Shown here: in pieces, positions 8,264 to 17,219 of the stretch | Layout: each line of letters begins with the position of its first letter | How positions within the stretch are numbered: position 1 is the stretch's first letter | Assembly (NCBI GenBank): GCA_947624895.1 | Contig: CANQMK010000007.1 | Coordinates: forward strand, 1 to 40,623 | From: an uncultured Oscillospiraceae bacterium | GTDB taxonomy: Bacteria; Bacillota; Clostridia; Oscillospirales; Oscillospiraceae | Length of the DNA: 40,623 nt | Direction: 5' to 3' | Notes under the pieces: generated by a model | What the model saw: the letters and a program-made list of their open reading frames with translations, nothing else | The model's database searches: none | Told to the model about the DNA's origin: nothing | Position numbers and translations under genes: made by a program

Positions 8264-10216
8264 ATGAAGCAAAAAACCACAAAACACGCCTCCCAGAAGA
8301 AGAAAAGGCGCATTTCCACCGAGGATGCGGCATCCGGGCGCAATCAGTCGCCCCTCAAAAGACTGCTCTTTGGGGAGGAAAAACCCGATTTCACCGAGCT
8401 GGAGGTCGGCTCCACCACCATCCTGGATATTCTGTCCCCCACCACGGTGGACACCAAGAGCCGGGATCACATCGTGGTGGACGGCGTTTACCACGCTTAC
8501 CTCTATGTGACGGGCTACGGCTACTCCACCACCGTGGGCTCCTGTTGGCTCTCTCCGCTGGTGGAGGCCGGCGAGGGGGTGAGCCTGAGTTTTAGTGTCC
8601 AGCGCCAGAACAAGGACAAGATCCTCTCCAAGATCGCCCAGACCACGATGGTCAACCGCTCTCGGATGCGGGACGTGGGCGATACCCGTCAGGACTACGA
8701 GGAACTGGAGAGTGCCATCAACTCCGGGCTCTATCTCAAGGAGGCCATGAACCGGGACGGCGAGGACTTCTACTATATGCACACGCTCATCGAGGTCACA
8801 GCGCCTGACGCGGAGACCCTGGAGCAGCGGGTGACGGCGGTAGAGAAGCTGTGCGTATCGGTGGACATGATCGCCCGCCGATGTGACTACCAGAACGAGC
8901 AGGCTTTTTTGTCCTCTCTGCCCCTGCTCTCCCTGGATGCTGACATTGAGCGAAAATCCCGCCGCAACGCCCTCACCTCCGGGGTGGCCGCCGCTTTCCC
9001 TCTGGCCTCCTACGAGCTGAGCGACCGCAACGGCGTGTTCCTGGGCCTCAATATGTATAACCGCTCCCCGGTGTTCCTGGATATCTACGACGACTACAAG
9101 TACACCAACGGCAACATCTGGATCGGCGGCTCCTCCGGCGCCGGCAAGACCTTCACCCTCCAGTGCATCGGCGGCCGGCTCCGGCAGCAGGGCAAGCAGG
9201 TCATTTTCATTGCGCCGAAGAAGGGCCATGAGTTCCGCCCCTTGTGTGAGATGCTGGGCGGGCTGTATCTCCGCCTGTCCCCGTCCTCCAAGGACTGTCC
9301 GAACCTCATGGCCATCCGCCGCAAGTCCCTGGACGCCTACTCCGGCCTCCGTGGGCTGGCGGCCCGGGACGACTCCGTGCTGGCCGATAAGATCTCCCGG
9401 CTCATTATCTGGTACTCCCTGCACAAAAAAGACCTGAGCGAGGAGGACCGAAACTATCTGGACTCCTCTCTGGTTGAGTGCTACCGGCGCTACGGTATCA
9501 CCTTCGACAACGCCACCATCACCAACGAGGACGGCTCCTTTAAGAAGATGCCCATACTTTGTGACTGGTACGACATCCTCTCCGAAAAGGCCGAGACCAA
9601 GCATTTGGCGGTGGTGCTGGCCCGATACGTCACCGGCTCTGCCGCCGCTATGGGCCAGCGCAACGATATCAATCTCAACAACAAGTACATCGTCCTGGAC
9701 ACCTCTGGCATGCCCGATGATCTGCTCCTACCGGGGATCTTCTGGGCCACCGACGTGGCCAACGACCTCATCATGGACGCCGGCGGCGACCTGTCCGCCC
9801 TCATTGCCGACGAGCTGTGGAGCTTGGTGGGCGCCAACTCTAACCCCATCGCCGCCGGTTTTATCCAGGAGATGGTCAAGACCATCCGTGGACTGGGCGG
9901 CGCCGCCATCACCTCCACCCAGGGTATGCAAGACCTTTTTGGGCTGGACGGCGGCAAATACGGCAAGGGTATCCTGGATTCCAGCCGCATCAAGCTGGTG
10001 ATGCAAATGGAAGATCAGGAGGCACGGTTGATCCAGGGCGTCCTCAATCTCTCGGAGGACGAAGTGCGGCAGATCACCCGCTTCCGCCGGGGCGAAGGAT
10101 TGCTCTGCATTGGCTATAACCACGTCCCCATCGCGTTCCACGCCACCTCCAAGGAGTATGACGCCATCACCACCTCGCCCACCGATCTGCGGGCCAGACA
10201 GGAGGCGGACGGATGA
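8264..10216 (+). CDS. virB4: VirB4-like conjugation ATPase
   Basis: The 650-residue cytoplasmic ATPase powers assembly and substrate movement in type IV secretion. After a basic, Lys/Arg-rich start, residues about 40-250 form the VirB4 N-terminal domain. The ATPase core begins with Walker A GGSSGAGKT (residues 288-296) and has a Walker B-like LIADELW (DE near 516), followed by TSTQGMQD, typical of the VirB4/TraG-FtsK motor family. The ATG at 8264 follows AAGGATGTGA. The stop overlaps the next gene as ATGA. The gene is separated from the TraC-like and PrgI genes by the antisense toxin-antitoxin pair, so it may be transcribed separately. Confidence 0.92.
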   Translation: MKQKTTKHASQKKKRRISTEDAASGRNQSPLKRLLFGEEKPDFTELEVGSTTILDILSPTTVDTKSRDHIVVDGVYHAYLYVTGYGYSTTVGSCWLSPLVEAGEGVSLSFSVQRQNKDKILSKIAQTTMVNRSRMRDVGDTRQDYEELESAINSGLYLKEAMNRDGEDFYYMHTLIEVTAPDAETLEQRVTAVEKLCVSVDMIARRCDYQNEQAFLSSLPLLSLDADIERKSRRNALTSGVAAAFPLASYELSDRNGVFLGLNMYNRSPVFLDIYDDYKYTNGNIWIGGSSGAGKTFTLQCIGGRLRQQGKQVIFIAPKKGHEFRPLCEMLGGLYLRLSPSSKDCPNLMAIRRKSLDAYSGLRGLAARDDSVLADKISRLIIWYSLHKKDLSEEDRNYLDSSLVECYRRYGITFDNATITNEDGSFKKMPILCDWYDILSEKAETKHLAVVLARYVTGSAAAMGQRNDINLNNKYIVLDTSGMPDDLLLPGIFWATDVANDLIMDAGGDLSALIADELWSLVGANSNPIAAGFIQEMVKTIRGLGGAAITSTQGMQDLFGLDGGKYGKGILDSSRIKLVMQMEDQEARLIQGVLNLSEDEVRQITRFRRGEGLLCIGYNHVPIAFHATSKEYDAITTSPTDLRARQEADG

Positions 10217-10893
10217 AAGACCTGAAACAGGATATGGGCCGGATCCAGCGGCTGGTAGGCGATGCCTTCTCCCGGACCGGCTCCCTGGTGGCCCTCGCCG
10301 ATGGAGGGCAGATGTCTCCGGACAAACTGCAAAAGGCGCTTGAACAGACTTCCGACTTCTTCGAGCGGTCTACACTGGAATTGCGGAAACTCTGCGAGAC
10401 CTATTCCCCCGGCATTGGCGGATACCAGCAACGGGGTGAACTGCCTCGGGTGGCGGTGTGCGGGTTCGTAGAGGAGTTTGGCTACGGATGGCTCCACATC
10501 CAGCTTGACACCCTGCTTCCCCATTGCCGGTTCCAGTCGCCCTCCTGGCTCACCGATACCATCTCCCGCTTGCTGGACGATTACGAGAGCGGCGGGCGCA
10601 AGCTGCCATTTTTTCGGAAGGCCATGATGGTCATTGACGAGCACAGCGCCATTGAGGGCCGCCATATCTTCGACCAGGACAACAAGGGATGGAAGGCCAT
10701 CTCCAACGCCATCAAGGGCCGACTTATCCCTGATGATGACCAGTACACGCTGGCTGTGGCCTTGGTGTCGGCAAGGAGCGATGCCCAGGTCTGCCACATT
10801 ACGCTGATGGAGCGGTCAGACGCGGCAGACTTCTTCTCTCAGCACTCCAGTGATTACGCCGCTGGGGACTTCTATGGAGGGCATTGGATGTGA
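10213..10893 (+). CDS. Unknown conserved-looking protein between VirB4 and VirD4
   Basis: This 226-residue protein was not recognised. It has no signal peptide or membrane helix. Residues 1-70 look helical (possible coiled coil); a mixed region follows with CGFVEEFGYGWLHIQ, an AMMVIDEHSAIEG stretch resembling a beta strand followed by acidic residues, and a Cys/Met-rich end. The start codon overlaps the virB4 stop and a good AGGAGG lies upstream, so it is co-translated with virB4 and probably serves transfer or element maintenance. It is the last gene before the hairpin-rich gap. Confidence 0.7.
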   Translation: MKDLKQDMGRIQRLVGDAFSRTGSLVALADGGQMSPDKLQKALEQTSDFFERSTLELRKLCETYSPGIGGYQQRGELPRVAVCGFVEEFGYGWLHIQLDTLLPHCRFQSPSWLTDTISRLLDDYESGGRKLPFFRKAMMVIDEHSAIEGRHIFDQDNKGWKAISNAIKGRLIPDDDQYTLAVALVSARSDAQVCHITLMERSDAADFFSQHSSDYAAGDFYGGHWM

Positions 10894-10937
10894 GAGGCCA
10901 GCACACCACCCCCTCAAAAATGCCCATTTTTTAAGCG

Positions 10938-11137
10938 CCCGGATAAGTGGCTGTGTGTGCCGGGTGGGCAAGCGCCACGGCCCTTGGATCGCAAGGGTCG
11001 TGCGCCTTGCTGACCTCGTCTCTTGGACGGTGGGGTGTGCCTCCTATGCAGGGCCGACACACGGCGCTGCATAAGCGGCGGAAAGGGCCGCCGAAATTGT
11101 CCTTGTGCCGGAACGGCGCAAGGGCGGTTTCGGCGGC
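10938..11137 (+). other. Run of imperfect hairpins: candidate structured RNA or origin-type site
   Basis: The 281-bp gap between the unknown gene and the gene at 11175 holds three consecutive stem-loops with internal mismatches, plus a short one: 10938-10942 with 10960-10964; 10968-10986 with 10992-11010 (19 positions, 3-nt internal loop, 5-nt loop); 11045-11056 with 11062-11073 (one G-G mismatch); and 11087-11109 with 11115-11137 (internal loop 4x4, then a 9-bp arm with one G-U). The frame open through this stretch lacks a ribosome site and looks non-coding. A leader RNA, a stand-alone RNA or an oriT-like DNA site are all possible. Confidence 0.6.
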
Positions 11138-11174
11138 TCCCAGGAACTCAGGAAGAAAGGAAGGAGGCTTTTGT

Positions 11175-12275
11175 GTGCTGCTTGACAAGTGCGACATTGA
11201 CTTTTTGAGACTTCTGTGCTGGTGCCAATTTCTCCGGCCATCTGACGCGAGAAAGGTCATCCCCGAAGAGGAACTCCGACACTTATGTGAAAGAGGGCTT
11301 GCGACCTTCCACGAAAAGAGCGGCGCCTATGTTCCAACCCGGGGGTGCCGAAACCTTGTGGCGGGTCTGACCACTCCGCCAACTCCCATTCAAACGCGCA
11401 ATTACCATGAGGAAGCTATTGCGAGGAGGCTCCGAACCTCCTCGATCTTCATGACCGCTTATCGTGCGGGCATAAGTGTTTTCACGACTGCGGCGGAAGA
11501 ACTGGCCAGATCCCCGGCGCTTTTCTTGACGGCCTTTGCACGAAACCACAAGTCCAACCCCTGGGGCAGTAGCCGAGTGACGGCTATGGCCCATCTAGGG
11601 GATTTGCTCTGCGCCATATTCTATGTCTGCCCCGGCATCGGGAAAATCACGCTGACAGATGAACTGGCTGCCATCAGCAATCAGGCAGGCCGCTTCAAAG
11701 GAGTGCGGCAGGCGATGATATTCGCCGGGGAGAGTTACTCTGATATTTTGACCGAGCTGGAGGCTTCCCGGACGGAGAAGGACGGCAAGCTGGTCTTCTT
11801 TGGTCAAGCCTATCGCCAAGTGCAGCAGCCCATCCATCTGCTTACCTGTAATGACTCGGGAGCCATGCAGCTGAAAATCATGGCCACCCCCGACTACCAC
11901 ACCAAGCTTGCCAAGGCCATCTTGGGCGCAACCTACTCGGAACCGCCGGAGGAAGTTGCCCAATGGGATGGGTTTTACCGTGGGTCACCGTTCGTCGTGG
12001 CGGCAGACATGGATCTGCGGCGGATCGAATCCGCCTTGGAACAGGCCCATGAGCGAGGCTATGAGAAGATTGCCATAGCGTGTCTGAAGGGGCAGCAAAA
12101 GCGCCTGCTGTCTGCCCGCTACGATAAGACAGGGAAGGCCGATGTTTACCAGATCACGCCGGAGGCGCTATCGTCGGTTCTCGGAGCGGAGGTAGACCTG
12201 TATGCCCCGGCTCCCACCCAATTCCTCACGGAGAAAGGAGATGTTGTCCATGCCCCGCTTATCAAAACTCCTTGA
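11175..12275 (+). CDS. Unknown protein with winged-helix-like N-terminus, upstream of VirD4
   Basis: The 366-residue product is read from the GTG at 11175, 7 nt after AAGGAGG (11161-11167); the frame is open further upstream, but that part lies in the hairpin region and has no ribosome site. The first 75 residues (FLRLLCWCQFLRPSDARKV, then a helix and LCERGLATFHEK) look like a winged helix-turn-helix, reminiscent of replication-relaxation-type proteins. The rest is mixed alpha/beta with no catalytic motif I can name. It overlaps virD4 by 26 bp, so expression is coupled. A DNA-binding accessory of transfer or replication is the best guess. Confidence 0.65.
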   Translation: MLLDKCDIDFLRLLCWCQFLRPSDARKVIPEEELRHLCERGLATFHEKSGAYVPTRGCRNLVAGLTTPPTPIQTRNYHEEAIARRLRTSSIFMTAYRAGISVFTTAAEELARSPALFLTAFARNHKSNPWGSSRVTAMAHLGDLLCAIFYVCPGIGKITLTDELAAISNQAGRFKGVRQAMIFAGESYSDILTELEASRTEKDGKLVFFGQAYRQVQQPIHLLTCNDSGAMQLKIMATPDYHTKLAKAILGATYSEPPEEVAQWDGFYRGSPFVVAADMDLRRIESALEQAHERGYEKIAIACLKGQQKRLLSARYDKTGKADVYQITPEALSSVLGAEVDLYAPAPTQFLTEKGDVVHAPLIKTP

Positions 12276-14355
12276 AAAGCTGGAGGACACCATCGCCAAC
12301 AAGAGCGGGATTTGGTTCGCCCGCCACAAGAAGAAACTGCCAATTTATATTCCCTTGGGCCTGGCCGCCTGGTATTTCTATGGAATGTTCCTCAACTCCC
12401 TCAAGTTGGGAACGGCCGCTACCTTCCACAACAGCACAGAAGAAATCGAGAGCATTTGGGTGTTTAACCCCTTCAAGAATTGGCTGGTGGTGTTTACTCC
12501 CTTTGGCCTGGGTGTCACCGCTGTGGTGGCGCTGCTCATCTGCCTCATCACCAAGAAAGGGTACATCTGGTTCTCCGGATACAAGTTCACCCGCGACCCA
12601 AGAGGTTTTGACATCCTCCCGGACGCCACTCACGGGTCCTCCGGCTTTATGACCAAAAAGGAGATGGGAGAGTTTTTGGAGCTGGGGCCGGCTGAGGAGG
12701 TCACCGGCATGATGCTGGGCAAACACAAGGCGCACCAGGACGACCCGGATCGGTATGCCGACTATGTGGCCCACCGCATGATACCTGGTGACAATAACAA
12801 CCTGCTGTGCATCGGCGCCCCAGGCAGCGGCAAGTCCCGAGGCTTTATCATCCCATTTCTCATGGGGTGCGCCAATCGGGGTGAATCGGTGTTTATCACC
12901 GATCCCAAGGGCGAGCTCTTTGAAAAGCTGTCCTCCTACTTTCGTGCGAAGGGCCACTACGTCAAAGTGGTCAATTTTCTGGACATGGCCCACTCCGATG
13001 GTTGGAACTGCCTCTACTCCCTGGATACCAACCCCCAGTTGGTCCAGACGGTGGCCAACACCATCATCCAGAACACCTCCGGGCCAAAGGAAGCAGATGA
13101 CTTTTGGAGCCGTGCGGAGTTAAACCTCCTGATGGCGCTCATCCACTATGTCTGTAATCTGCGAGACAGCAGGGGAAACCTGCTTCCCATTGAGCGGAGA
13201 AGCCTCGGCGATGTGTACCGTCTACTGACGGACAAAAGTATCAACGAGATCAACCGTCTGCTGGCAAGTCTGCCGCCGGATCATCCGGCCAAGGGACCTC
13301 ACGGCCTGTTTCTAAAAGCGCGGGAGAACCTGTGGGGCAACATCGTTATCGGTTTGGGTAACCGGTTGGCCGTATTCCAAGACAAGCTGGTGGATACCAT
13401 CACCCGGAATCACGATGTTGACCTTCTGCTCCCCGGGCAGAAACCCTGTGCCTATTTTGTCATCATCTCCGCCCAGGACAGTGCCTATCGCTTCCTCAGC
13501 TCTCTGTTCTTCTCTCTGGCCATACCCCGGCTCTCCGACTATGCCCGGCTTCACTGTGAGGGTGGGCGATTGCCGGTGCTGGTGAACTTCTGCCTGGACG
13601 AATACTGCAACATCGGCTACATGGAAGGCATGGCGGACGCCCTCAATAGCATCCGCGGCTTCAATATGGCCTGCCAGATCGTGGTGCAGTCACTCAGCCA
13701 GTGGCAGGAAAAGTACCCCGGCAAGGAGTGGGAAAACCAATTGGCTACCTTTGACCAGACCCTCTACATGGGCTGCAACGATCTGACCTCTGCGGAGTAC
13801 ATCTCCAAGAAGTGCGGCAAGATCACCATCGCCGTGGTCAACAACCAAATGCCCTTGGCGCCGCTGTTTTCCCCGGTGTACTCTACGACCCGGCCCTATT
13901 CTCAGACCAAGAGCAACACCCAGCGGGATCTCATGCTCCCGGATGAGGTGCTGCGGTTGGAGCGACAAAAGTGCATCGCCCTGTTCCAAGGCCATCGACC
14001 GGCGCTTCTTTGGAAGCTGACCCCGGAGGAGCTGCCCGACTTTGGCGCGCTCAAGCCCTGTCGGGTCATTGACTATATTCCCGAGTGGGTATGCCGGGAG
14101 AATGAGAGGGCTGAGCGGCAGGAAGATGCGCCCGCGCCTGGACCTCGTTCAAGCCCCGCCACCGCCTCGGCGCCGCCGAGGCATTCTGTTCCCGCTGGCG
14201 CCGTTGGCTATGATATTCCCGAGATGAAGAAGAGCGGCGGCAGACTGTTCGTTGGAGAAAACCCCTCGGAGGCCGCCTCTGTGGAAGTACCTGTTGGCAT
14301 GGTGCGGGGGGACGATGATGAGGATGAAGACGAATTTGACGCCCCGCCCAGGTGA
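12250..14355 (+). CDS. virD4: VirD4/TraG-family type IV coupling protein
   Basis: The 701-residue protein links the relaxosome to the transfer channel. The second ATG (12250) is chosen because it lies 9 nt after AAAGGAG, while the ATG at 12241 abuts it. Two N-terminal membrane helices (about residues 30-50 and 80-105) anchor it. The motor domain has Walker A GAPGSGKS (189-196), ITDPKGELFEKL just after it, and Walker B FCLDEYCN (Asp450-Glu451), all standard for VirD4/TraG. The tail after about residue 620 is Pro-rich and then strongly acidic (DDDEDEDEFD), a possible partner-binding tail. It overlaps the upstream gene and is followed 31 bp later by RepA_N. Confidence 0.95.
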   Translation: MPRLSKLLEKLEDTIANKSGIWFARHKKKLPIYIPLGLAAWYFYGMFLNSLKLGTAATFHNSTEEIESIWVFNPFKNWLVVFTPFGLGVTAVVALLICLITKKGYIWFSGYKFTRDPRGFDILPDATHGSSGFMTKKEMGEFLELGPAEEVTGMMLGKHKAHQDDPDRYADYVAHRMIPGDNNNLLCIGAPGSGKSRGFIIPFLMGCANRGESVFITDPKGELFEKLSSYFRAKGHYVKVVNFLDMAHSDGWNCLYSLDTNPQLVQTVANTIIQNTSGPKEADDFWSRAELNLLMALIHYVCNLRDSRGNLLPIERRSLGDVYRLLTDKSINEINRLLASLPPDHPAKGPHGLFLKARENLWGNIVIGLGNRLAVFQDKLVDTITRNHDVDLLLPGQKPCAYFVIISAQDSAYRFLSSLFFSLAIPRLSDYARLHCEGGRLPVLVNFCLDEYCNIGYMEGMADALNSIRGFNMACQIVVQSLSQWQEKYPGKEWENQLATFDQTLYMGCNDLTSAEYISKKCGKITIAVVNNQMPLAPLFSPVYSTTRPYSQTKSNTQRDLMLPDEVLRLERQKCIALFQGHRPALLWKLTPEELPDFGALKPCRVIDYIPEWVCRENERAERQEDAPAPGPRSSPATASAPPRHSVPAGAVGYDIPEMKKSGGRLFVGENPSEAASVEVPVGMVRGDDDEDEDEFDAPPR

Positions 14356-14386
14356 CTTCCCCGGCGGGGAAAAGGAGGAATGCCCT

Positions 14387-15394
14387 ATGCGGGCCGCTAC
14401 AATGAAAGAACGTCCGCCGTTTTCACTGATGCGGCAGACGGATGTACTGCACATCTACCACATGCAGATGCCCCGTTGGCTCTTTTCCGACCCCAGGTAT
14501 GCGGAAATGAGCTTGGATGCCAAGGTGGTCTACACCTTTCTCCTCAACCGGTTTCAACTCTCCCGGCGCAACGGTTGGGTCAACGATCGGGATGAGGTGT
14601 TCATTATCTTCCCCCGGAAGGAGTTGGCGCGGGAACTGCGTATCTGCGAACAGCGGGTGACGGCGGCTTTCCGTAAACTGGTGGAGTTGAAGCTCATTTG
14701 GGAAAAGCGGTGCGGCCGTGGGGATGCCAATCAGATCTATCTGGCCGCGGTGGAGCCACAGGATGACCCCGGCTATACCAGCGCGCCTTTTCTGCCGGAG
14801 GAAGGCGGCGATTCCAAAACAGCAGATCCTGCGGGTCTTGACGGCAGCGCCCGCTTCGCGCCTACGCAAGAGCCGCAAAACCCGCGCCTCCGGACTGGCG
14901 GGATGGGCGGTTCAAGAAGCTCGGATATTGCGGTTGCAGAGCCGCAAAAACTGGGGCCAAGTTATATTGAAAAAAGGGATACTGAACCGAGTGATACGGA
15001 AGTCAGTCAGTCAAGGGCGCCCGCGGGCGCGACCGGGCAGACGGACGCGGAGGAAGAGCTGACGGGCATTTTGGATGCCTGTGAGCTCTACTATTTTGCC
15101 CCGGAGACGGCCCGGGTGTTTGAAAACGCCATTGAGCGGCTCTTTTACTCAGACAGCTTTCGGGTGGGCAACGCCACCCTGCCCCAGAGTCGGGTCCGGG
15201 CCAAGCTCAAGCTGTTGGACGGGATGATCCTCCGCGCCGCAGAGCAAAAGCTCCACGCCAACCTGGATCAGGATGTGAAGAACTCCACGGCCTATGTCAT
15301 GTCCACCCTGTTCAACTGCATAGCGGAGTCTGAAAGTGACCTGATGGTGGACGCGTACCTCAACAGCTTACGGCCAACGCCGGAAGGGGGGTGA
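14387..15394 (+). CDS. RepA_N-family replication initiator-like protein
   Basis: The 335-residue product starts at the ATG at 14387, 8 nt after AGGAGG; a frame extension into virD4 is not used. Residues about 20-125 match the RepA_N domain seen in Gram-positive plasmids and ICEs: YHMQMPRWLF, LDAKVVYTFLLNRFQLSRRN and IIFPRKELARELRICEQ, a winged helix that binds iterons. A Gly/Ser/Asp-rich linker (about 130-220) and a helical C-terminal domain follow, the typical three-part layout. Such genes allow an excised ICE to replicate. No clear iterons are visible within the gene. The stop overlaps the upstream end of the following gene. Confidence 0.88.
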   Translation: MRAATMKERPPFSLMRQTDVLHIYHMQMPRWLFSDPRYAEMSLDAKVVYTFLLNRFQLSRRNGWVNDRDEVFIIFPRKELARELRICEQRVTAAFRKLVELKLIWEKRCGRGDANQIYLAAVEPQDDPGYTSAPFLPEEGGDSKTADPAGLDGSARFAPTQEPQNPRLRTGGMGGSRSSDIAVAEPQKLGPSYIEKRDTEPSDTEVSQSRAPAGATGQTDAEEELTGILDACELYYFAPETARVFENAIERLFYSDSFRVGNATLPQSRVRAKLKLLDGMILRAAEQKLHANLDQDVKNSTAYVMSTLFNCIAESESDLMVDAYLNSLRPTPEGG

Positions 15395-15399
15395 TAGGC

Positions 15400-15939
15400 G
15401 TGATTTTTTCCGCAGAGCAAAAGTTTCTCCTGGATACGTTGCGGGATTTTAAGTGCATACGGCAAAGCCAGCTCCAAACACTTGCGGCCAGGCGGTTTCG
15501 TATACCGGAGCGCCCATCAGTGAACGAGCATCACATAGCCGCTATGCTCCGTCAACTGCGCTACGGAAACTGGGATGTCCAGGCAAAGGATGGGTATGTC
15601 TGTCTGGACAACGCCCTCCCGGAGCCCCGTCTGCTGGAGGCTATAGATATCATGCTGGAGCTGACCGATACAACCCTCAAGGAGTTTAAGACGAGAACAA
15701 GTCCTCCTCTGCTGCTGCGTTTCATCGTGGATGGGGAAAGACTGCGGTTTTTCACCGTGGCCCACCTGTCCCGGGAAGAGGACATCGCCCTCCTGGAGCG
15801 TGGACGAGTAGGGCGGATCATCTGGATCACAGACGATGGATGTATGCCCGAGGGGCTCACCCTGCCACCCAAACACTTCTTTGCCGCCCGCCAGGAGGAC
15901 GGCTCACATCGGTTTTATGGCTCTACCACCGAGCCGTGA
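15400..15939 (+). CDS. Unknown small protein, DUF5697-like
   Basis: This 179-residue protein is read from the GTG at 15400, 9 nt after GGAAGGGGG; an in-frame GTG at 15391 abuts that site. The N-terminal half looks like a winged helix (KFLLDTLRDFKCIRQSQLQT, then AMLRQLRYGNWDV), the C-terminal half like an alpha/beta fold (LLLRFIVDGERLRFFTVAHL, IIWITDDG) resembling nuclease-fold replication-relaxation proteins. I recall a similar ICE family (DUF5697) but cannot confirm it. Its position between RepA_N and the S1-like gene suggests a role in element replication or its control. Confidence 0.65.
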   Translation: MIFSAEQKFLLDTLRDFKCIRQSQLQTLAARRFRIPERPSVNEHHIAAMLRQLRYGNWDVQAKDGYVCLDNALPEPRLLEAIDIMLELTDTTLKEFKTRTSPPLLLRFIVDGERLRFFTVAHLSREEDIALLERGRVGRIIWITDDGCMPEGLTLPPKHFFAARQEDGSHRFYGSTTEP

Positions 15940-15967
15940 AATAAATTCATTCTAAGGAGGAGACAAT

Positions 15968-17161
15968 ATGCCCAGAAAAAAACCAGTCCCCGTAGAGGAA
16001 CCGGAACAGGTGCAGGCTGAGACTGTGGAGGAAACGCCCAAGGCCGCGCGACGATCCAGAGCCAAAGCCAAGCCGGAGGAGCAGGCCACCGCTCCCGATG
16101 CCGAAGCCTCTCCCATCGAGAGCCCTCCTGTGGAGGATGCGACCGGCGGGGGAGAGGGGCCGGACACGGATGTGATGGAGGTGGATCTGTCCACCCCTGT
16201 GGAGCCCCCGCCCCGGGCAGAGACGCCTCAGCCGATCTTCAACCGGAGGGATCCCCCCGTGTCGGTCCCCAAAGGAGAGCGTCAGCAATTCTTTGGCATG
16301 GACTTCAACGAATTGGACCGTGACCTGACTACCGCTGAGCAGCAGGAGTGGAACTCCATCTACGCCTCCTACCGGGGCCGCAGCGCCCTCTCCGGCACCG
16401 TCATCGGCGTGGACGCCCACTCCATCAGCATCAAAAACCCCGAGACGAACCAGGTAGAGCAGCACACCATGTACTGCGCCATCGTGGTGCCCTACCGTGT
16501 CCGTGTCGTAATTCCCGCCACTGAGATGTGGGAGCCTGGCCAGGAGCGTCCCAACTTTGTGCTGCAGAACTCGGTGGGCGCCACCATCGACTTCATCATC
16601 ATCAAAGTTGACCGTGAGAACGGCTTTGCCATTGGTTCCCGGCGTTTGGCGCTACGGGCGCAGCAACACTTCTACGCCCACCGTCCCGCTCTCAGACAGA
16701 TCGGCGCCCGCTTGACCTGCCGAGTCATCTCTGTGGGACCCAGGCGGTGCCTGGTGGAGTGCAACGGCTATGACATCAATCTGACCCAGCGGGAGCTGCG
16801 CTACACCGCCATTCCCGATCTGCGGGATGAGTACCACCCCGGCCAGGAGCTGGAGTGTGTCGTCAAAGGGTTTGATCTCGCCGATGGCAGGCTGAAAATC
16901 TCCGTAAAGGAGACCCAGGCCAACCCCTTTGATGGAGCCGAGCTTCGGCACCCTGTCGGCTGCCGCCGCCAGGCTGTGATCGCCGGCAAGTACGGCGGTG
17001 GTGTGTTCTGCAACCTTCCGGATGGCACGGTATGCCTGTGCAACTACGCCTACCAGCACGAGGATGGTGACTTCAAGGTGGGTGACACCGTGATTATCGT
17101 TATCCAGAAGTTCGAGAACCACAGAAAACAGATGTACGGAAAAATCCTGTATAAATGGTAA
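15968..17161 (+). CDS. S1/OB-fold RNA-binding-like protein
   Basis: The 397-residue protein starts at the ATG at 15968 behind TAAGGAGGAGA. Residues 1 to about 110 are an acidic, Pro/Ala/Glu-rich disordered arm with a basic patch (ARRSRAKAK). After that come about three OB-fold units of S1 type: one at 135-225 (SALSGTVIGVDAHSI), one at 240-315 (ARLTCRVISVGPRRCLVECN, then DLADGRLKISVKE), and one at 325-397 (RQAVIAGKYGGGVFCNLPDG). S1 domains bind RNA or single-stranded DNA. It ends the first operon, and a strong terminator follows 6 bp after its stop. RNA binding is inferred from the fold; the target is unknown. Confidence 0.8.
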   Translation: MPRKKPVPVEEPEQVQAETVEETPKAARRSRAKAKPEEQATAPDAEASPIESPPVEDATGGGEGPDTDVMEVDLSTPVEPPPRAETPQPIFNRRDPPVSVPKGERQQFFGMDFNELDRDLTTAEQQEWNSIYASYRGRSALSGTVIGVDAHSISIKNPETNQVEQHTMYCAIVVPYRVRVVIPATEMWEPGQERPNFVLQNSVGATIDFIIIKVDRENGFAIGSRRLALRAQQHFYAHRPALRQIGARLTCRVISVGPRRCLVECNGYDINLTQRELRYTAIPDLRDEYHPGQELECVVKGFDLADGRLKISVKETQANPFDGAELRHPVGCRRQAVIAGKYGGGVFCNLPDGTVCLCNYAYQHEDGDFKVGDTVIIVIQKFENHRKQMYGKILYKW

Positions 17162-17167
17162 AACGAA

Positions 17168-17207
17168 GGCCCGCACAGTTCCCTTTGGGAAGCGTGCGGG
17201 CCTTTTT
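17168..17207 (+). terminator. Strong intrinsic terminator ending the transfer operon
   Basis: GGCCCGCAC (17168-17176) pairs with GTGCGGGCC (17194-17202), enclosing a second TTCCC/GGGAA stem, and five Ts follow. On the minus strand it lies 13 bp after the ParE stop and has an A/T-rich flank, so it may serve both directions. Confidence 0.92.
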
Positions 17208-17219
17208 GCTTTATTCGAC

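Noticed and set aside
8219..9604. 461-codon minus-strand frame over virB4
   Set aside because: Shadow frame; no ribosome site or motif, while the + strand has VirB4 Walker motifs.
10947..11174. N-terminal extension of the gene at 11175 into the upstream gap
   Set aside because: No ribosome site at 10947, the extension overlaps long imperfect hairpins and has an odd composition; the GTG at 11175 has a perfectly placed AAGGAGG.
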